The notes: generated by a model from the sequence alone, not told the origin. 53,557 nucleotides of DNA from Coprobacillus sp. (GCA_021203905.1 JAJQAG010000005.1:1-53557), one strand, 5' to 3'. Counted from the stretch's first letter, positions 45,457-53,481 are shown. Numbers and translations are program-made.

Positions 45457-46236
45457 ATGGCAAGCGAAAAAACCCTTAGTGCACAACCAGACATTGAGCC
45501 CTTTACTAGAAAGAAAGTAAAGGCTTTTGATAAAAGAATTCACGAAATTGATTTTCTCCGTGGAATCTGCATCCTTTTAGTGGTTTTTGATCACCTTGCT
45601 TATAATTTCTACGCTTTCCAAGATATTGCTTTCTTTGATTGGTATTGGAGAAGTGAGTTTAGGTTATGGTTTAGACAGTTTATTCTCATGCTCTTCTGTT
45701 TCCTTTCAGGAATCTCATGTGCTTTCTCAAGAAATAACTGGCGAAGAGCATGTGAGTTAGTGATGATTTGGCTTGGTATTGCTCTTGTTACCCATATCCT
45801 TGCTAACACTCCCTTGCTTGAAGAATACGATGTCATTGACTTTAATATCATCTCTGTCTTAGCGGTGTCCACACTGATATATTGTTTTGTTCAGAACCGG
45901 TCGTGGGCTTGTTGGTTAGCTCTTTTACTTATCTTCTTGCTCTTTGCGATGTATTGCCTGGAGCCTCTTCAAGATGCCTATTATCATGAGATAAATATTC
46001 TCTTCTTATGGAATAATCAACCCTATGGAGATTACCTGTCTTGCTTCCCATACATCTGCTTCTTCTTTGCGGGTGCCATCTTCTCCTCATTCTTCTATAA
46101 GAATCGAGTTTCTCTCCTTAAGCATAAATCCAACCTTGAGAGACCCATCTGCTGGTGTGGCCGTCATACTATCTGGATTTACATCTTAGAGGAGGTTATT
46201 ACTTATCCAATATTCTGGCTTATCTATGTCGCGTAA
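45457..46236 (+). CDS. HGSNAT-like membrane acyltransferase (DUF1624 type)
   Basis: 259 residues. After a short Lys-rich cytoplasmic tail it reads RIHEIDFLRGICILLVVFDHLAYNFY, the first membrane segment typical of the heparan-alpha-glucosaminide N-acetyltransferase catalytic domain family (DUF1624), with the conserved Asp/Arg and His. About seven membrane segments follow and the end is WIYILEEVITYPIFWLIYV. Such proteins are thought to carry acyl groups across the membrane onto surface molecules; the substrate is unknown here. Two bases before an AMP-forming acyl ligase, so the two form an operon. Confidence 0.8.
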   Translation: MASEKTLSAQPDIEPFTRKKVKAFDKRIHEIDFLRGICILLVVFDHLAYNFYAFQDIAFFDWYWRSEFRLWFRQFILMLFCFLSGISCAFSRNNWRRACELVMIWLGIALVTHILANTPLLEEYDVIDFNIISVLAVSTLIYCFVQNRSWACWLALLLIFLLFAMYCLEPLQDAYYHEINILFLWNNQPYGDYLSCFPYICFFFAGAIFSSFFYKNRVSLLKHKSNLERPICWCGRHTIWIYILEEVITYPIFWLIYVA

Positions 46237-46238
46237 TT

Positions 46239-47885
46239 ATGGAATTCAAATTTGAAGGTCTAAGTATATATGAAGCCTTTAAGAAAGGCAGAGAGCTTCG
46301 TCCTAAAGAAGCCGCTATCTGGTTTGAAGGAAGACAGATATCTTTTAATAAAACCGATGCATTAATCGACAAATTTGCCGCAATTCTCCACAATACTTTA
46401 GGAATTTGTAAGGGGGATATCCTTTTAGTAGCACAACCAAACATTCCTCAAGCGGTCTTCTTCTTCTATGCAATTAATAAGATTGGAGCGGTCGCTAACT
46501 TTGTTCATCCTCTTACCCCATTTAACCAAATGAAAGCCATCATGGAGAGTAATGATGTCAAGTATGCTTTTCTCTTTGAGCAAGCCGTGAGTAAAGAACA
46601 TGAGAAGTATGAATCAATAAAGGATAAAATCTTTATCACTCGTGTGGAAACTTATCTCTCTCCATTTAAGAAGTGGGGGTATCATCTCTTCTATAATGGA
46701 AAGGTGAGAAAGAGTCTTAAAGGATTTACTTATTTCGATGATTTAAGTTGTGATTCTCTTGAAACAGAAACTGTGACTTCTTGGGCGAATGAGACCGCGG
46801 TGATCCTTCACAGTGGTTCCACCACAGGAGATCCGAAGGTGATTTGTCTTAGTAACACTAATGTGAACTTTATTGCCGCCCACGGAGAAGAATATTGTTG
46901 TGTGGATTTTTCTTCCCTCAAGAGAGAAGGTCTTCTCTCCGTTTTACCTTCTTTCCATGGTTTTGGTCTTGTAATGACCATTCACACCCCATTAACCAAT
47001 GGCTTTGCCACTGTGCAGATTCCAGACTTTAGTCCCAAAGCGGTCACCAAAGCGATAAATAGTTATCCGATGCTTGTCATCTGTGGGGTTCCTAATATGT
47101 ATGCTCGTCTTTTACAATATAAACCCTTTAGAAAGTGTAAAGGTTTAAAGAACCTTCATGTCGCTTGGTGTGGGGGAGATGTTCTCCCTCAAGCCTTAAA
47201 AGAAGATTTTGATAAAGTATGTCGAGATAATGGCTCTAAGTATGGAGCGTTATATGAAGGATATGGCTTAACAGAAGCTGTAACCGCGACCATCTTAAAT
47301 ACCCATGATCACCACTGTGAAGGAGCAATTGGATATCCAGGTAGTGGAGTGGAAGTCAAGATTGTGGATGAGAATCGAAAAGAAGTTCCTCTTGGTGAAA
47401 CAGGAGAGCTTGCCACGAGAAGTCTTGCTAATATGGTGGGCTACTATAAAGATGAGGATGCCACCAAAGCATGTATAGATGAAGAGGGATGGCTCTATAC
47501 AGGGGATCTTGCCAGCATGAATGAAGAGGGCTTCGTCTTTTTTAAACAACGCATAAAGAGAGTGATTAAGATCTCAGGAGTGGCAATCTTTCCAAGTGAA
47601 GTCGAGAAACACATTGAGACCATTAAAGGAGTCAGAGAAGTCTGCGCTATCTCTATTCCTTCTAAGAAGACAGGAGTGGGGATTAAAGTCTTTGTCGTGG
47701 GAAGTTATAGCGATGAGGAAGCAATGAGAGATACAATATTAGTAAGTTGTCAGCAGAATCTTATTCGTTGGGCGGTCCCTCAAGAGATTGAATTTAGAAA
47801 AAGCCTTCCTCATACGATGATTGGGAAAGTTGACTATAAAGTTCTTCAGCAAGAAGAAGATGAAAAAAGAAAGATTAATAACTAA
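46239..47885 (+). CDS. AMP-forming acyl-CoA synthetase/ligase
   Basis: 548 residues from ATG 46239, two bases after the upstream stop. ANL superfamily motifs in order: P-loop LHSGSTTGDPKVICLSN, GYGLTEAV, YTGDLASMNEEGFVFF, RVIKISGVAIFPSEVE and catalytic Lys in MIGKVDYKVL. It activates a carboxylic acid as an acyl-AMP and passes it to CoA or a carrier protein. The fatty or organic acid cannot be named from sequence. The pairing with a membrane acyltransferase suggests the two supply and transfer the same acyl group (inference). Confidence 0.9.
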   Translation: MEFKFEGLSIYEAFKKGRELRPKEAAIWFEGRQISFNKTDALIDKFAAILHNTLGICKGDILLVAQPNIPQAVFFFYAINKIGAVANFVHPLTPFNQMKAIMESNDVKYAFLFEQAVSKEHEKYESIKDKIFITRVETYLSPFKKWGYHLFYNGKVRKSLKGFTYFDDLSCDSLETETVTSWANETAVILHSGSTTGDPKVICLSNTNVNFIAAHGEEYCCVDFSSLKREGLLSVLPSFHGFGLVMTIHTPLTNGFATVQIPDFSPKAVTKAINSYPMLVICGVPNMYARLLQYKPFRKCKGLKNLHVAWCGGDVLPQALKEDFDKVCRDNGSKYGALYEGYGLTEAVTATILNTHDHHCEGAIGYPGSGVEVKIVDENRKEVPLGETGELATRSLANMVGYYKDEDATKACIDEEGWLYTGDLASMNEEGFVFFKQRIKRVIKISGVAIFPSEVEKHIETIKGVREVCAISIPSKKTGVGIKVFVVGSYSDEEAMRDTILVSCQQNLIRWAVPQEIEFRKSLPHTMIGKVDYKVLQQEEDEKRKINN

Positions 47886-47919
47886 TTGTACTTTGTACAA
47901 CTAAGTATTAATAAATCAT

Positions 47920-48008
47920 GTGGTCATGGCGAAAATGGCAAACGCGCTAGTCTCAGAAGCTAGTGGATAGTACTATCCTTAGAGGTTCGAATCCTCTTGG
48001 CCACACCA
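47920..48008 (+). tRNA. tRNA-Leu (CAG)
   Basis: Acceptor GTGGTCA/TGGCCAC, anticodon stem CTAGT/GCTAG with loop CTCAGAA (anticodon CAG), long class II variable arm (GGATAG/CTATCC), T loop TTCGAAT, encoded CCA. Confidence 0.93.
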
Positions 48009-48018
48009 TTTTCTAGAT

Positions 48019-48041
48019 AAGGTACAGCAGTGTACCTTTTT
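48019..48041 (+). terminator. Terminator after tRNA-Leu (CAG)
   Basis: AAGGTACA, loop GCAG, TGTACCTT, then TTT. Confidence 0.85.
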
Positions 48042-48085
48042 CTGTTTAGATGGTGATTTTATAGGACACCCTCTTTTATATTTGT

Positions 48086-48091
48086 TAAAAT
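48086..48091 (+). promoter_or_regulatory. Extended -10 promoter, leaderless start
   Basis: TGTTAAAAT gives an extended -10 (TAAAAT 48086-48091). The expected start is about 48098, exactly the A of the ATG of the next gene. Confidence 0.55.
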
Positions 48092-48097
48092 ATATGT

Positions 48098-48862
48098 ATG
48101 ACAGAAGAAGAGAATAAGACTATAGAAAAGAAAAGCACCCCTTCGTGGTTAAACGGCCTAGTCATTGGTCTTTTTGTTATCGGTATTATTCTTATCTTTG
48201 CGGGTGCCATATATGAATCCACGATTAACGAAGATACAACCTCTGATAGGATCCAAGCCATTAGTATTGTCGCCGCTATTCTCATTGTCGTCGGTATCTT
48301 ACTCATCATCCCCTTTATTGTGGTGAGAACTCGTCCCGGAAGACTTCAAAGAAAAGCTAATAAAGCCAAAGAAGATGAAAGAAGAAGCTTAGATCTTGAA
48401 GTGCAACTTAATCTTGATAGAAGCAAGTTCAATACCCAAACAAAGAGATTCCAAGAGGCGGAAAAGAATCTATCTAAACAAGAGAAGGAAGATAAGAACC
48501 ACACAAAACTCAAAGAGCTACTCTCTCGTTGTTATGAGGAGATTAATCTTGCCACCCGAGCGTTCAATGAAAAGAACCTCGATATGGTGGAGAAACATCT
48601 CGGACAGTTTGAAACCCTCATATTAAAAGTTAATAAGTATTACCCCACCATGGCGTCTCGATCAACCACGACTTCAAATACTAATGTGAATCAGCCCCAA
48701 TCTAGATCCACGAAAAGAAGTAGTGAGGAAGATGATAGTGATGTGATATATCCTGACGTGACCACAAAACAAGATCATGAATTCTTTGAAGAAGAAATAG
48801 AAGATGCTGAACTATTTGATGAACTCGATGAAATGGGTGATTGGTTTGACGATAATTTTTAA
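48098..48862 (+). CDS. Unknown protein with two membrane segments, coiled coil and acidic tail
   Basis: 254 residues, not recognised. After a 20-residue charged N terminus there are two membrane segments (about 24-46 and 60-85: GLVIGLFVIGIILIFAGAI; ISIVAAILIVVGILLII). Then a basic, helical region of likely coiled coil (about 90-185) and a Ser/Thr/Asn linker. The C terminus is strongly acidic and aromatic (EFFEEEIEDAELFDELDEM, WFDDNF), reminiscent of tails that bind basic proteins or act as short linear motifs. No Shine-Dalgarno sequence; predicted leaderless mRNA. Flanked by two tRNA-Leu genes. Confidence 0.75.
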   Translation: MTEEENKTIEKKSTPSWLNGLVIGLFVIGIILIFAGAIYESTINEDTTSDRIQAISIVAAILIVVGILLIIPFIVVRTRPGRLQRKANKAKEDERRSLDLEVQLNLDRSKFNTQTKRFQEAEKNLSKQEKEDKNHTKLKELLSRCYEEINLATRAFNEKNLDMVEKHLGQFETLILKVNKYYPTMASRSTTTSNTNVNQPQSRSTKRSSEEDDSDVIYPDVTTKQDHEFFEEEIEDAELFDELDEMGDWFDDNF

Positions 48863-48902
48863 ATACTAAAGAGAACCCTTCTTGTGATATATTATTATCA
48901 CT

Positions 48903-48989
48903 GCCCGAGTGGCGAAACTGGTAGACGCGCATGACTCAAAATCATGTGTTAGGAATAACATGTCGGTTCGAGTCCGACCCCGGGCACCA
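48903..48989 (+). tRNA. tRNA-Leu (CAA)
   Basis: Acceptor GCCCGAG/CCCGGGC with one A-C mismatch, anticodon stem CATGA/TCATG with loop CTCAAAA (anticodon CAA), class II variable arm (TGTTA/TAACA), T loop TTCGAGT, encoded CCA. Upstream, GTGATA/TATCAC form a small inverted repeat around the probable -10. Confidence 0.92.
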
Positions 48990-49003
48990 CTAAAAGCGAA
49001 AAG

Positions 49004-49030
49004 AAAACCGTCTTCTCGACGGTCTTTTTA
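49004..49030. terminator. Bidirectional terminator between tRNA-Leu and the Cys-rich lipoprotein gene
   Basis: ACCGTC, loop TTCTC, GACGGT with a T-run on the + side and an A-rich stretch on the other, so it can end both convergent transcripts. Confidence 0.8.
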
Positions 49031-49051
49031 TTTCTTGTTTGGTTTAATTAA

Positions 49052-51043
49052 TTAGCCTTCTTCTACTTCAAGTTCAGGTGGAACATAAGTCACGATTAAG
49101 TTTCTTCCACTCATCTGTTTTGTGGTGTCACTAGAGATATAACCAGTCTTATCAAGATCATAGTCCGCATAGTCATTAACGAAGGTTCCTTCATAGATGA
49201 ACTCACTAAGGTTTTCAGAGTAGATCATTCCGGTAAAGGTTCCTCCAGCAATGTTCACATGCACATAGTTAGGAATCACATTACAGGTGCATCCACACTC
49301 ACACTCAGTGGCGCACCCACAATCACAATCTTCCCCTTCACACTCACATTCGCATTCGTCTCCACAATCTTCGCATGTGCACCCTTCATCGCATTCGCAT
49401 TCGTCTCCACAATTATCGCAAGTGCAGTCATCCCCGCATTCGCCCTCGCACTCAGTGTCACATTCACAGTTACCTTCGCACTCGCACTCGCATTCGCAAT
49501 CTTCGTCGCAAGTACAACCACACTCGCAGTCAGGGACACATCCGCATTCGTCACATTCACATGTACATTTGCAAGTTTCACACTCACAAGGGGATACAAG
49601 GCTTACTTGATAGATAGCGTATGGACCTTCATGAATCTCTTCATTATCAAATCCACCCACAATGGTTCCGCTAGAGATGCTGACATTAATTCTATCTTCG
49701 CCAGTATAGATAATCGCAATACCCACTCCAGAAGTGGTATTGGTAGTATCATCGTAATTAAATGTTCCTTCAGCCTCGATATAGACATGTTCCTTACCTT
49801 CGGCAACATCTTCGATATTTAAGGTGCCACCTTTAATTTCAATTGCGGTGTCACCGCAGATATAACCACCAGTAATGTTACATGTTGTATGTTCAGCATT
49901 AAGACTAATCGCCGTGCTATTTTCGGAGACTATTTCTCCATCGCGGATATTAACCACTGAAGCATCAGTTTCATCTTCACTCATATTGACAATCTTATTA
50001 GTGATAATTGCGGGCCCGTCAACTGTCTCTATCTCACCACTATAGAAGTTAAAGGCAATGTGGTCATTTTGAGTGACAATCTCTTCTTCGTCCTCTTCTT
50101 GTTCACAACATTCACACTGACACTCCTCACCACACTCACCATTTTCACAATCTTCACAAGCACACTCTTCACATGTGCATGAATCACATCCACACTCACA
50201 AGCCTCGAGAGGTTGAACAAGATTTTCAGGTTCTATTTGTTCATTATTAATTGGTTCCGTGCCAATAATGACCACTCCATTGTTATCGGAAAGGATTGTG
50301 GCGCCGTAGACATTACAACTAGCGGTATCGTTTAGTTTAATTGCGGTGTCACTAGCGCTGATTTCTGCGCTTTCTTGTAGGCTGACACTACCTTCTCTAG
50401 TCGCGGCAATCGCCGTGCCCCCTTCGCTTTCATTATCAATGACACCATAGACGGAGAGAGTTCCTCCTTCTACAGAAACAAGTTCGTCCACCCCACTTGT
50501 GGCCACAAAGGAAACCCACTCACTGGTTTCTAGATAACCCGTATTACCAACGGTAATACCACTTCCAGAGAAGTGGACAGTTCCATCTCCCACAGGGATG
50601 GATTCATATTCTTCGTCTTCGTCTTCATAATCTTCATATTGAGAGCCTTCACTCACAATAGAGAGAGATCCTAAGACATTGAGACCATCATTCACATATA
50701 AGTCATAACCATTAAGGTCAAGAGTTACACTCGCACGACGAGAAACTGCTACAGTACTATTTAAAGTAATATTTTGCTGGAGCATTTGTGTTCCAGATTT
50801 GTTCATAGCATCTTCTAAAGCATCCTCACCATCAATGAGGAAGGTGCGGCCTTCAGTGTTACTGACAATATCTCCAATCGCGCCACAGGCAGTGCAGTAT
50901 TCATACCAGTCACCTTCAAAATAGGCAACAGTATCACCAGAGTCATAAGTATGAACATGAACTACTCGAAAGTAAAAAGTACAACCACTGAGGGTTAATG
51001 TCGAAAGAGCAATAACTGTAGCAAGAATAGGTGTTTTACGCAT
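49052..51043 (-). CDS. Lipoprotein with beta-helix-like body and two metallothionein-like Cys/acid-rich inserts
   Basis: 663 residues from the ATG at 51043; the reading frame is open upstream, but this start gives a direct lipoprotein signal MRKTPILATVIALSTLTLSGC (lipidated Cys21). Near residues 25-55 is one His/Cys module (HVHTYDSG ... YCTACG) as in the island proteins. The body (about 60-475) repeats short strands of the type VNIRDGEIVSENSTAISLN, ITGGYICGDTAIEIKGGTLNI, typical of parallel beta-helix polymers. Two inserts of CxC/CxxC runs interrupt it: residues about 280-312 (13 Cys in 32) and about 485-587 (38 Cys in 102), with Glu and Asp almost everywhere else and hardly any Lys. Metal sequestration at the surface is inference. 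Confidence 0.85.
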   Translation of the reverse strand: MRKTPILATVIALSTLTLSGCTFYFRVVHVHTYDSGDTVAYFEGDWYEYCTACGAIGDIVSNTEGRTFLIDGEDALEDAMNKSGTQMLQQNITLNSTVAVSRRASVTLDLNGYDLYVNDGLNVLGSLSIVSEGSQYEDYEDEDEEYESIPVGDGTVHFSGSGITVGNTGYLETSEWVSFVATSGVDELVSVEGGTLSVYGVIDNESEGGTAIAATREGSVSLQESAEISASDTAIKLNDTASCNVYGATILSDNNGVVIIGTEPINNEQIEPENLVQPLEACECGCDSCTCEECACEDCENGECGEECQCECCEQEEDEEEIVTQNDHIAFNFYSGEIETVDGPAIITNKIVNMSEDETDASVVNIRDGEIVSENSTAISLNAEHTTCNITGGYICGDTAIEIKGGTLNIEDVAEGKEHVYIEAEGTFNYDDTTNTTSGVGIAIIYTGEDRINVSISSGTIVGGFDNEEIHEGPYAIYQVSLVSPCECETCKCTCECDECGCVPDCECGCTCDEDCECECECEGNCECDTECEGECGDDCTCDNCGDECECDEGCTCEDCGDECECECEGEDCDCGCATECECGCTCNVIPNYVHVNIAGGTFTGMIYSENLSEFIYEGTFVNDYADYDLDKTGYISSDTTKQMSGRNLIVTYVPPELEVEEG

Positions 51044-51139
51044 ATCACATATAATAACCGATAAAAGGAAAAATATAAACAACCAAAATGAAATAATAAA
51101 TATTTACTATATTTAATCGAGAGAAAATTGTCCTTAATC

Positions 51140-51168
51140 TTTACAATACACATAAAAATGTACATAAT
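51140..51168 (+). promoter_or_regulatory. Promoter of nadE with a TGTACA palindrome
   Basis: TTTACA (51140-51145) and CATAAT (51163-51168), spacer 17. The palindrome ATGTACAT (51158-51165) sits at the end of the spacer and overlaps the -10. TGTACA is the core of the operator bound by E. coli YefM, and the downstream gene begins with a YefM-like domain. Expected start near 51175, ten bases before the ATG. Confidence 0.5.
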
Positions 51169-51184
51169 TATGTCAAGAGTTATT

Positions 51185-53284
51185 ATGGCTAAGATTATTC
51201 CAATTAAAGATTTGAGGGACACTAATAAAATTAGTGAGGAGTGTCATTCTAGTGATGAACCCTTGTTTGTCACAAAGAACGGATACGCTGATTTAGTGGT
51301 GCTTTCCAATAACTTATATGAAGAATTGCTTCATCAGAAGCCTTCTTCTAGAGAAGAATTACATTTTACGAACTCTAACCCCATTAACATGTCTTTAGAT
51401 CCAGAATTTATGGGCTTTGTGAAAGTGGGTGCAGCCTCTCTCAATGTTAAAGTAGGAGATGTTAATCATCACGTTGAAGAGATAAAAAAGTATGTGCGAA
51501 TAGCGGTGGAGCAAGGGGTAAAAGTCTTGGTCTTTCCTGAACTTTGTATTACTGGATATACATGTGGTGATCTCTTTTATAATGATGACCTATTAAAAGA
51601 AACGGAAGCCGCTCTTGTTAGTTTAAGAGAATTCTCTAAGGATTATGATGTTCTCTTTGTTGTTGGCGCTCCACTTCGATATAACGGCAAGATTTATAAC
51701 ACCGCTCCTATTATTTATCATGGAGAAATTCTTGCGGTTTATGCTAAGAGATATTTACCCCACCATAGGGAATATTACGAGAGCAGACAATTCAATGAAT
51801 ATCATGGTATTAACACAACTATTACTATAGGTGATAAACAGTGTCTATTTGGTAATCGCTTTATTCTTCAAAATACCCTCCATTATAAGATGTGTATCGG
51901 AGTGGAGATCTGTGAAGATATGTGGGCGGTTAATACTCCATCTAGCGAAGAAGCCCTTAATGGAGCGAACATCATCCTCAATCTCTCTGCTTCTAATGAA
52001 GTCATTGGAAAAGGTGAGTTTAGGGAACAACTTATAAGTGCAACCTCTGCGCGATTAATAAGTGGTTATATCTTCTCCTCTTGTGGAGCGAGTGAATCCA
52101 CAACAGATATTCTCTTCTCTGGTTATAAGGGCATTTATGAGAACGGAGACTTATTAGAGGAATCTCCTTATTTTGATGATGGACTTATTGTCTCGGATAT
52201 TGATATCGAGAGATTAGAGAATGAAAGAATGCACTCATCCTCTTTTGTTAATGAGTATGGTGTCAATGTGGATGTCATCCCCTTTAGGATGAAACTCAAT
52301 AATTCGACATTAAATCGAAAAATTTCGCAAAATCCATTTATTTTTGATGAAACTACATATGAAAAGGTCATCCACATGCAAGCGCTCGGACTTAAAAAGA
52401 GACTAGAAGCCACCAAGACAGAAAATGTTGTTGTGGGGCTCTCTGGAGGCTTAGATTCCGCTTTAGCACTCATTGTGTGTACTGAAACAATGAAATTAAT
52501 GAATCTTCCTCTCACTAACGTTCATGCCATTATTCTTCCAGCCTTTGGAACAAGTGATAGAACATTAAATAATGCCATAAATTTAGCAAAAGAGATAGAA
52601 GTCACCTATCAAATTGTCGATATTAAAAATAGTGTCACCTCACATTTAAAAGACATTGGTCATGATTTAACGACTCAGGATGTGACTTACGAAAACGCTC
52701 AAGCGAGAGAGAGAACCCAAGTGCTCTTTGATATGGCCAACAAAGTTCATGGTATTGTCGTGGGGACCGGAGACTTATCGGAACTATGTCTTGGCTGGAC
52801 CACCTTTAACGCGGATCATATGTCTAACTATTCTGTCAATATTTCTATACCTAAAACCCTTGTCAAAGAGTTAGTTAATTACTACGCAAAAAATCACCCT
52901 ACTTGTAGTGATACACTTAATGATATTTTACTCACTCCAATTTCTCCTGAACTCACAAAAGAAGGGGAGTCTATTGATCAGTTAACCGAAGATAAGATTG
53001 GACCTTATGAACTCAATGATTTCTTCATCTACTACTATTTGAGACACAACTATTCTTTGAAGAAAATTCTCTTTCTAGCAGTGGATGTTTTTGTGGATAA
53101 GTACACCCCTGAATTTATCAAGTCTTGTCTTGTTAATTTCATCAAGAGATTTCACTCTAATCAGTTTAAGAGAAGCACTCTTCCAGATGGTATTAAGATC
53201 AGTGAAGTCTCGGTTTCTCCCAGAGGAGATTTAAGACTCCCATCCGATATGAGTGTGGACACTCTTCTTAGTGAACTCGACTAG
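51185..53284 (+). CDS. nadE: Glutamine-dependent NAD+ synthetase with N-terminal Phd/YefM-like domain
   Basis: 699 residues from ATG 51185 (MAKIIPIKDLRDTNKISEEC). Residues 1-52 match the Phd/YefM antitoxin fold (PIKDLRDTNKI, PLFVTKNGYADLVVLSNNLYEELL). A short linker leads to the nitrilase-type glutaminase, where normal NadE proteins begin (MGFVKVGAAS, about residue 75): Glu in FPELCITGY, Lys in AKRYLPHHREY, Cys in GVEICEDMW. The C-terminal synthetase has the PP-loop SGGLDSALAL and GTGDLSELCLGW. It turns deamido-NAD, ATP and glutamine into NAD. An internal start at 51401 or 51408 would drop the extra domain, but has no ribosome binding site. No toxin gene is nearby. Confidence 0.93.
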   Translation: MAKIIPIKDLRDTNKISEECHSSDEPLFVTKNGYADLVVLSNNLYEELLHQKPSSREELHFTNSNPINMSLDPEFMGFVKVGAASLNVKVGDVNHHVEEIKKYVRIAVEQGVKVLVFPELCITGYTCGDLFYNDDLLKETEAALVSLREFSKDYDVLFVVGAPLRYNGKIYNTAPIIYHGEILAVYAKRYLPHHREYYESRQFNEYHGINTTITIGDKQCLFGNRFILQNTLHYKMCIGVEICEDMWAVNTPSSEEALNGANIILNLSASNEVIGKGEFREQLISATSARLISGYIFSSCGASESTTDILFSGYKGIYENGDLLEESPYFDDGLIVSDIDIERLENERMHSSSFVNEYGVNVDVIPFRMKLNNSTLNRKISQNPFIFDETTYEKVIHMQALGLKKRLEATKTENVVVGLSGGLDSALALIVCTETMKLMNLPLTNVHAIILPAFGTSDRTLNNAINLAKEIEVTYQIVDIKNSVTSHLKDIGHDLTTQDVTYENAQARERTQVLFDMANKVHGIVVGTGDLSELCLGWTTFNADHMSNYSVNISIPKTLVKELVNYYAKNHPTCSDTLNDILLTPISPELTKEGESIDQLTEDKIGPYELNDFFIYYYLRHNYSLKKILFLAVDVFVDKYTPEFIKSCLVNFIKRFHSNQFKRSTLPDGIKISEVSVSPRGDLRLPSDMSVDTLLSELD

Positions 53285-53290
53285 TTATTA

Positions 53291-53318
53291 TTGCTATTTC
53301 TAGTCTAGTGTTTATTAT
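53291..53318 (+). promoter_or_regulatory. Promoter of tRNA-Thr
   Basis: TTGCTA (53291-53296) and TATTAT (53313-53318), spacer 16, ending about 10 bases before the tRNA. Confidence 0.5.
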
Positions 53319-53328
53319 TATTACATAT

Positions 53329-53405
53329 GCCGACTTAGCTCAATCTGGCAGAGCAGCTGAATCGTAATCAGTTGGTTATGGGTTCAAATCCTATAGTCGG
53401 CACCA
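53329..53405 (+). tRNA. tRNA-Thr (CGT)
   Basis: Acceptor GCCGACT/AGTCGGC, D arm AGCTCAATCTGGCAGAGCA, anticodon stem GCTGA/TCAGT with loop ATCGTAA (anticodon CGT), T loop TTCAAAT, encoded CCA. Confidence 0.93.
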
Positions 53406-53414
53406 GATGTATGT

Positions 53415-53434
53415 AAAGTCCCTTGGGACTTTTT
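53415..53434 (+). terminator. Terminator after tRNA-Thr
   Basis: AAAGTCCC, loop TT, GGGACTTT, then TT. Confidence 0.88.
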
Positions 53435-53453
53435 ATATTAATCTTCAATACAA

Positions 53454-53481
53454 TTGAAAATAAATCTAATTGTTGTATAAT
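53454..53481 (+). promoter_or_regulatory. Promoter of tRNA-Val
   Basis: TTGAAA (53454-53459) and TATAAT (53476-53481), spacer 16. The palindrome CACTGCAATTGCAGTG (53487-53502) begins at the expected transcription start. Confidence 0.7.

Noticed and set aside
46155-46238. N-terminal extension of the acyl ligase from an ATG at 46155
   Set aside because: It would overlap 80 bases of the acyltransferase gene and add 28 residues not seen in the family; the ATG at 46239 begins directly with a normal N terminus.
49259-49822. Long + strand frames opposite the Cys-rich lipoprotein (Thr/Ala/Phe-rich and Ser/His-rich products)
   Set aside because: Their low-complexity composition is the mirror of the CxC-rich codons on the minus strand; the minus-strand frame has the signal peptide and a meaningful body.
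51044-51184. A toxin gene belonging to the YefM-like domain of nadE
   Set aside because: No RelE, YoeB, Doc or other toxin-like frame exists in the gap or in the flanking genes; the neighbours are a lipoprotein and tRNA-Thr.
1318-53284. Mycoplasma-type genetic code (UGA as Trp)
   Set aside because: Trp is encoded by TGG, and TGA ends ftsY, cdsA and rseP at the expected protein lengths.
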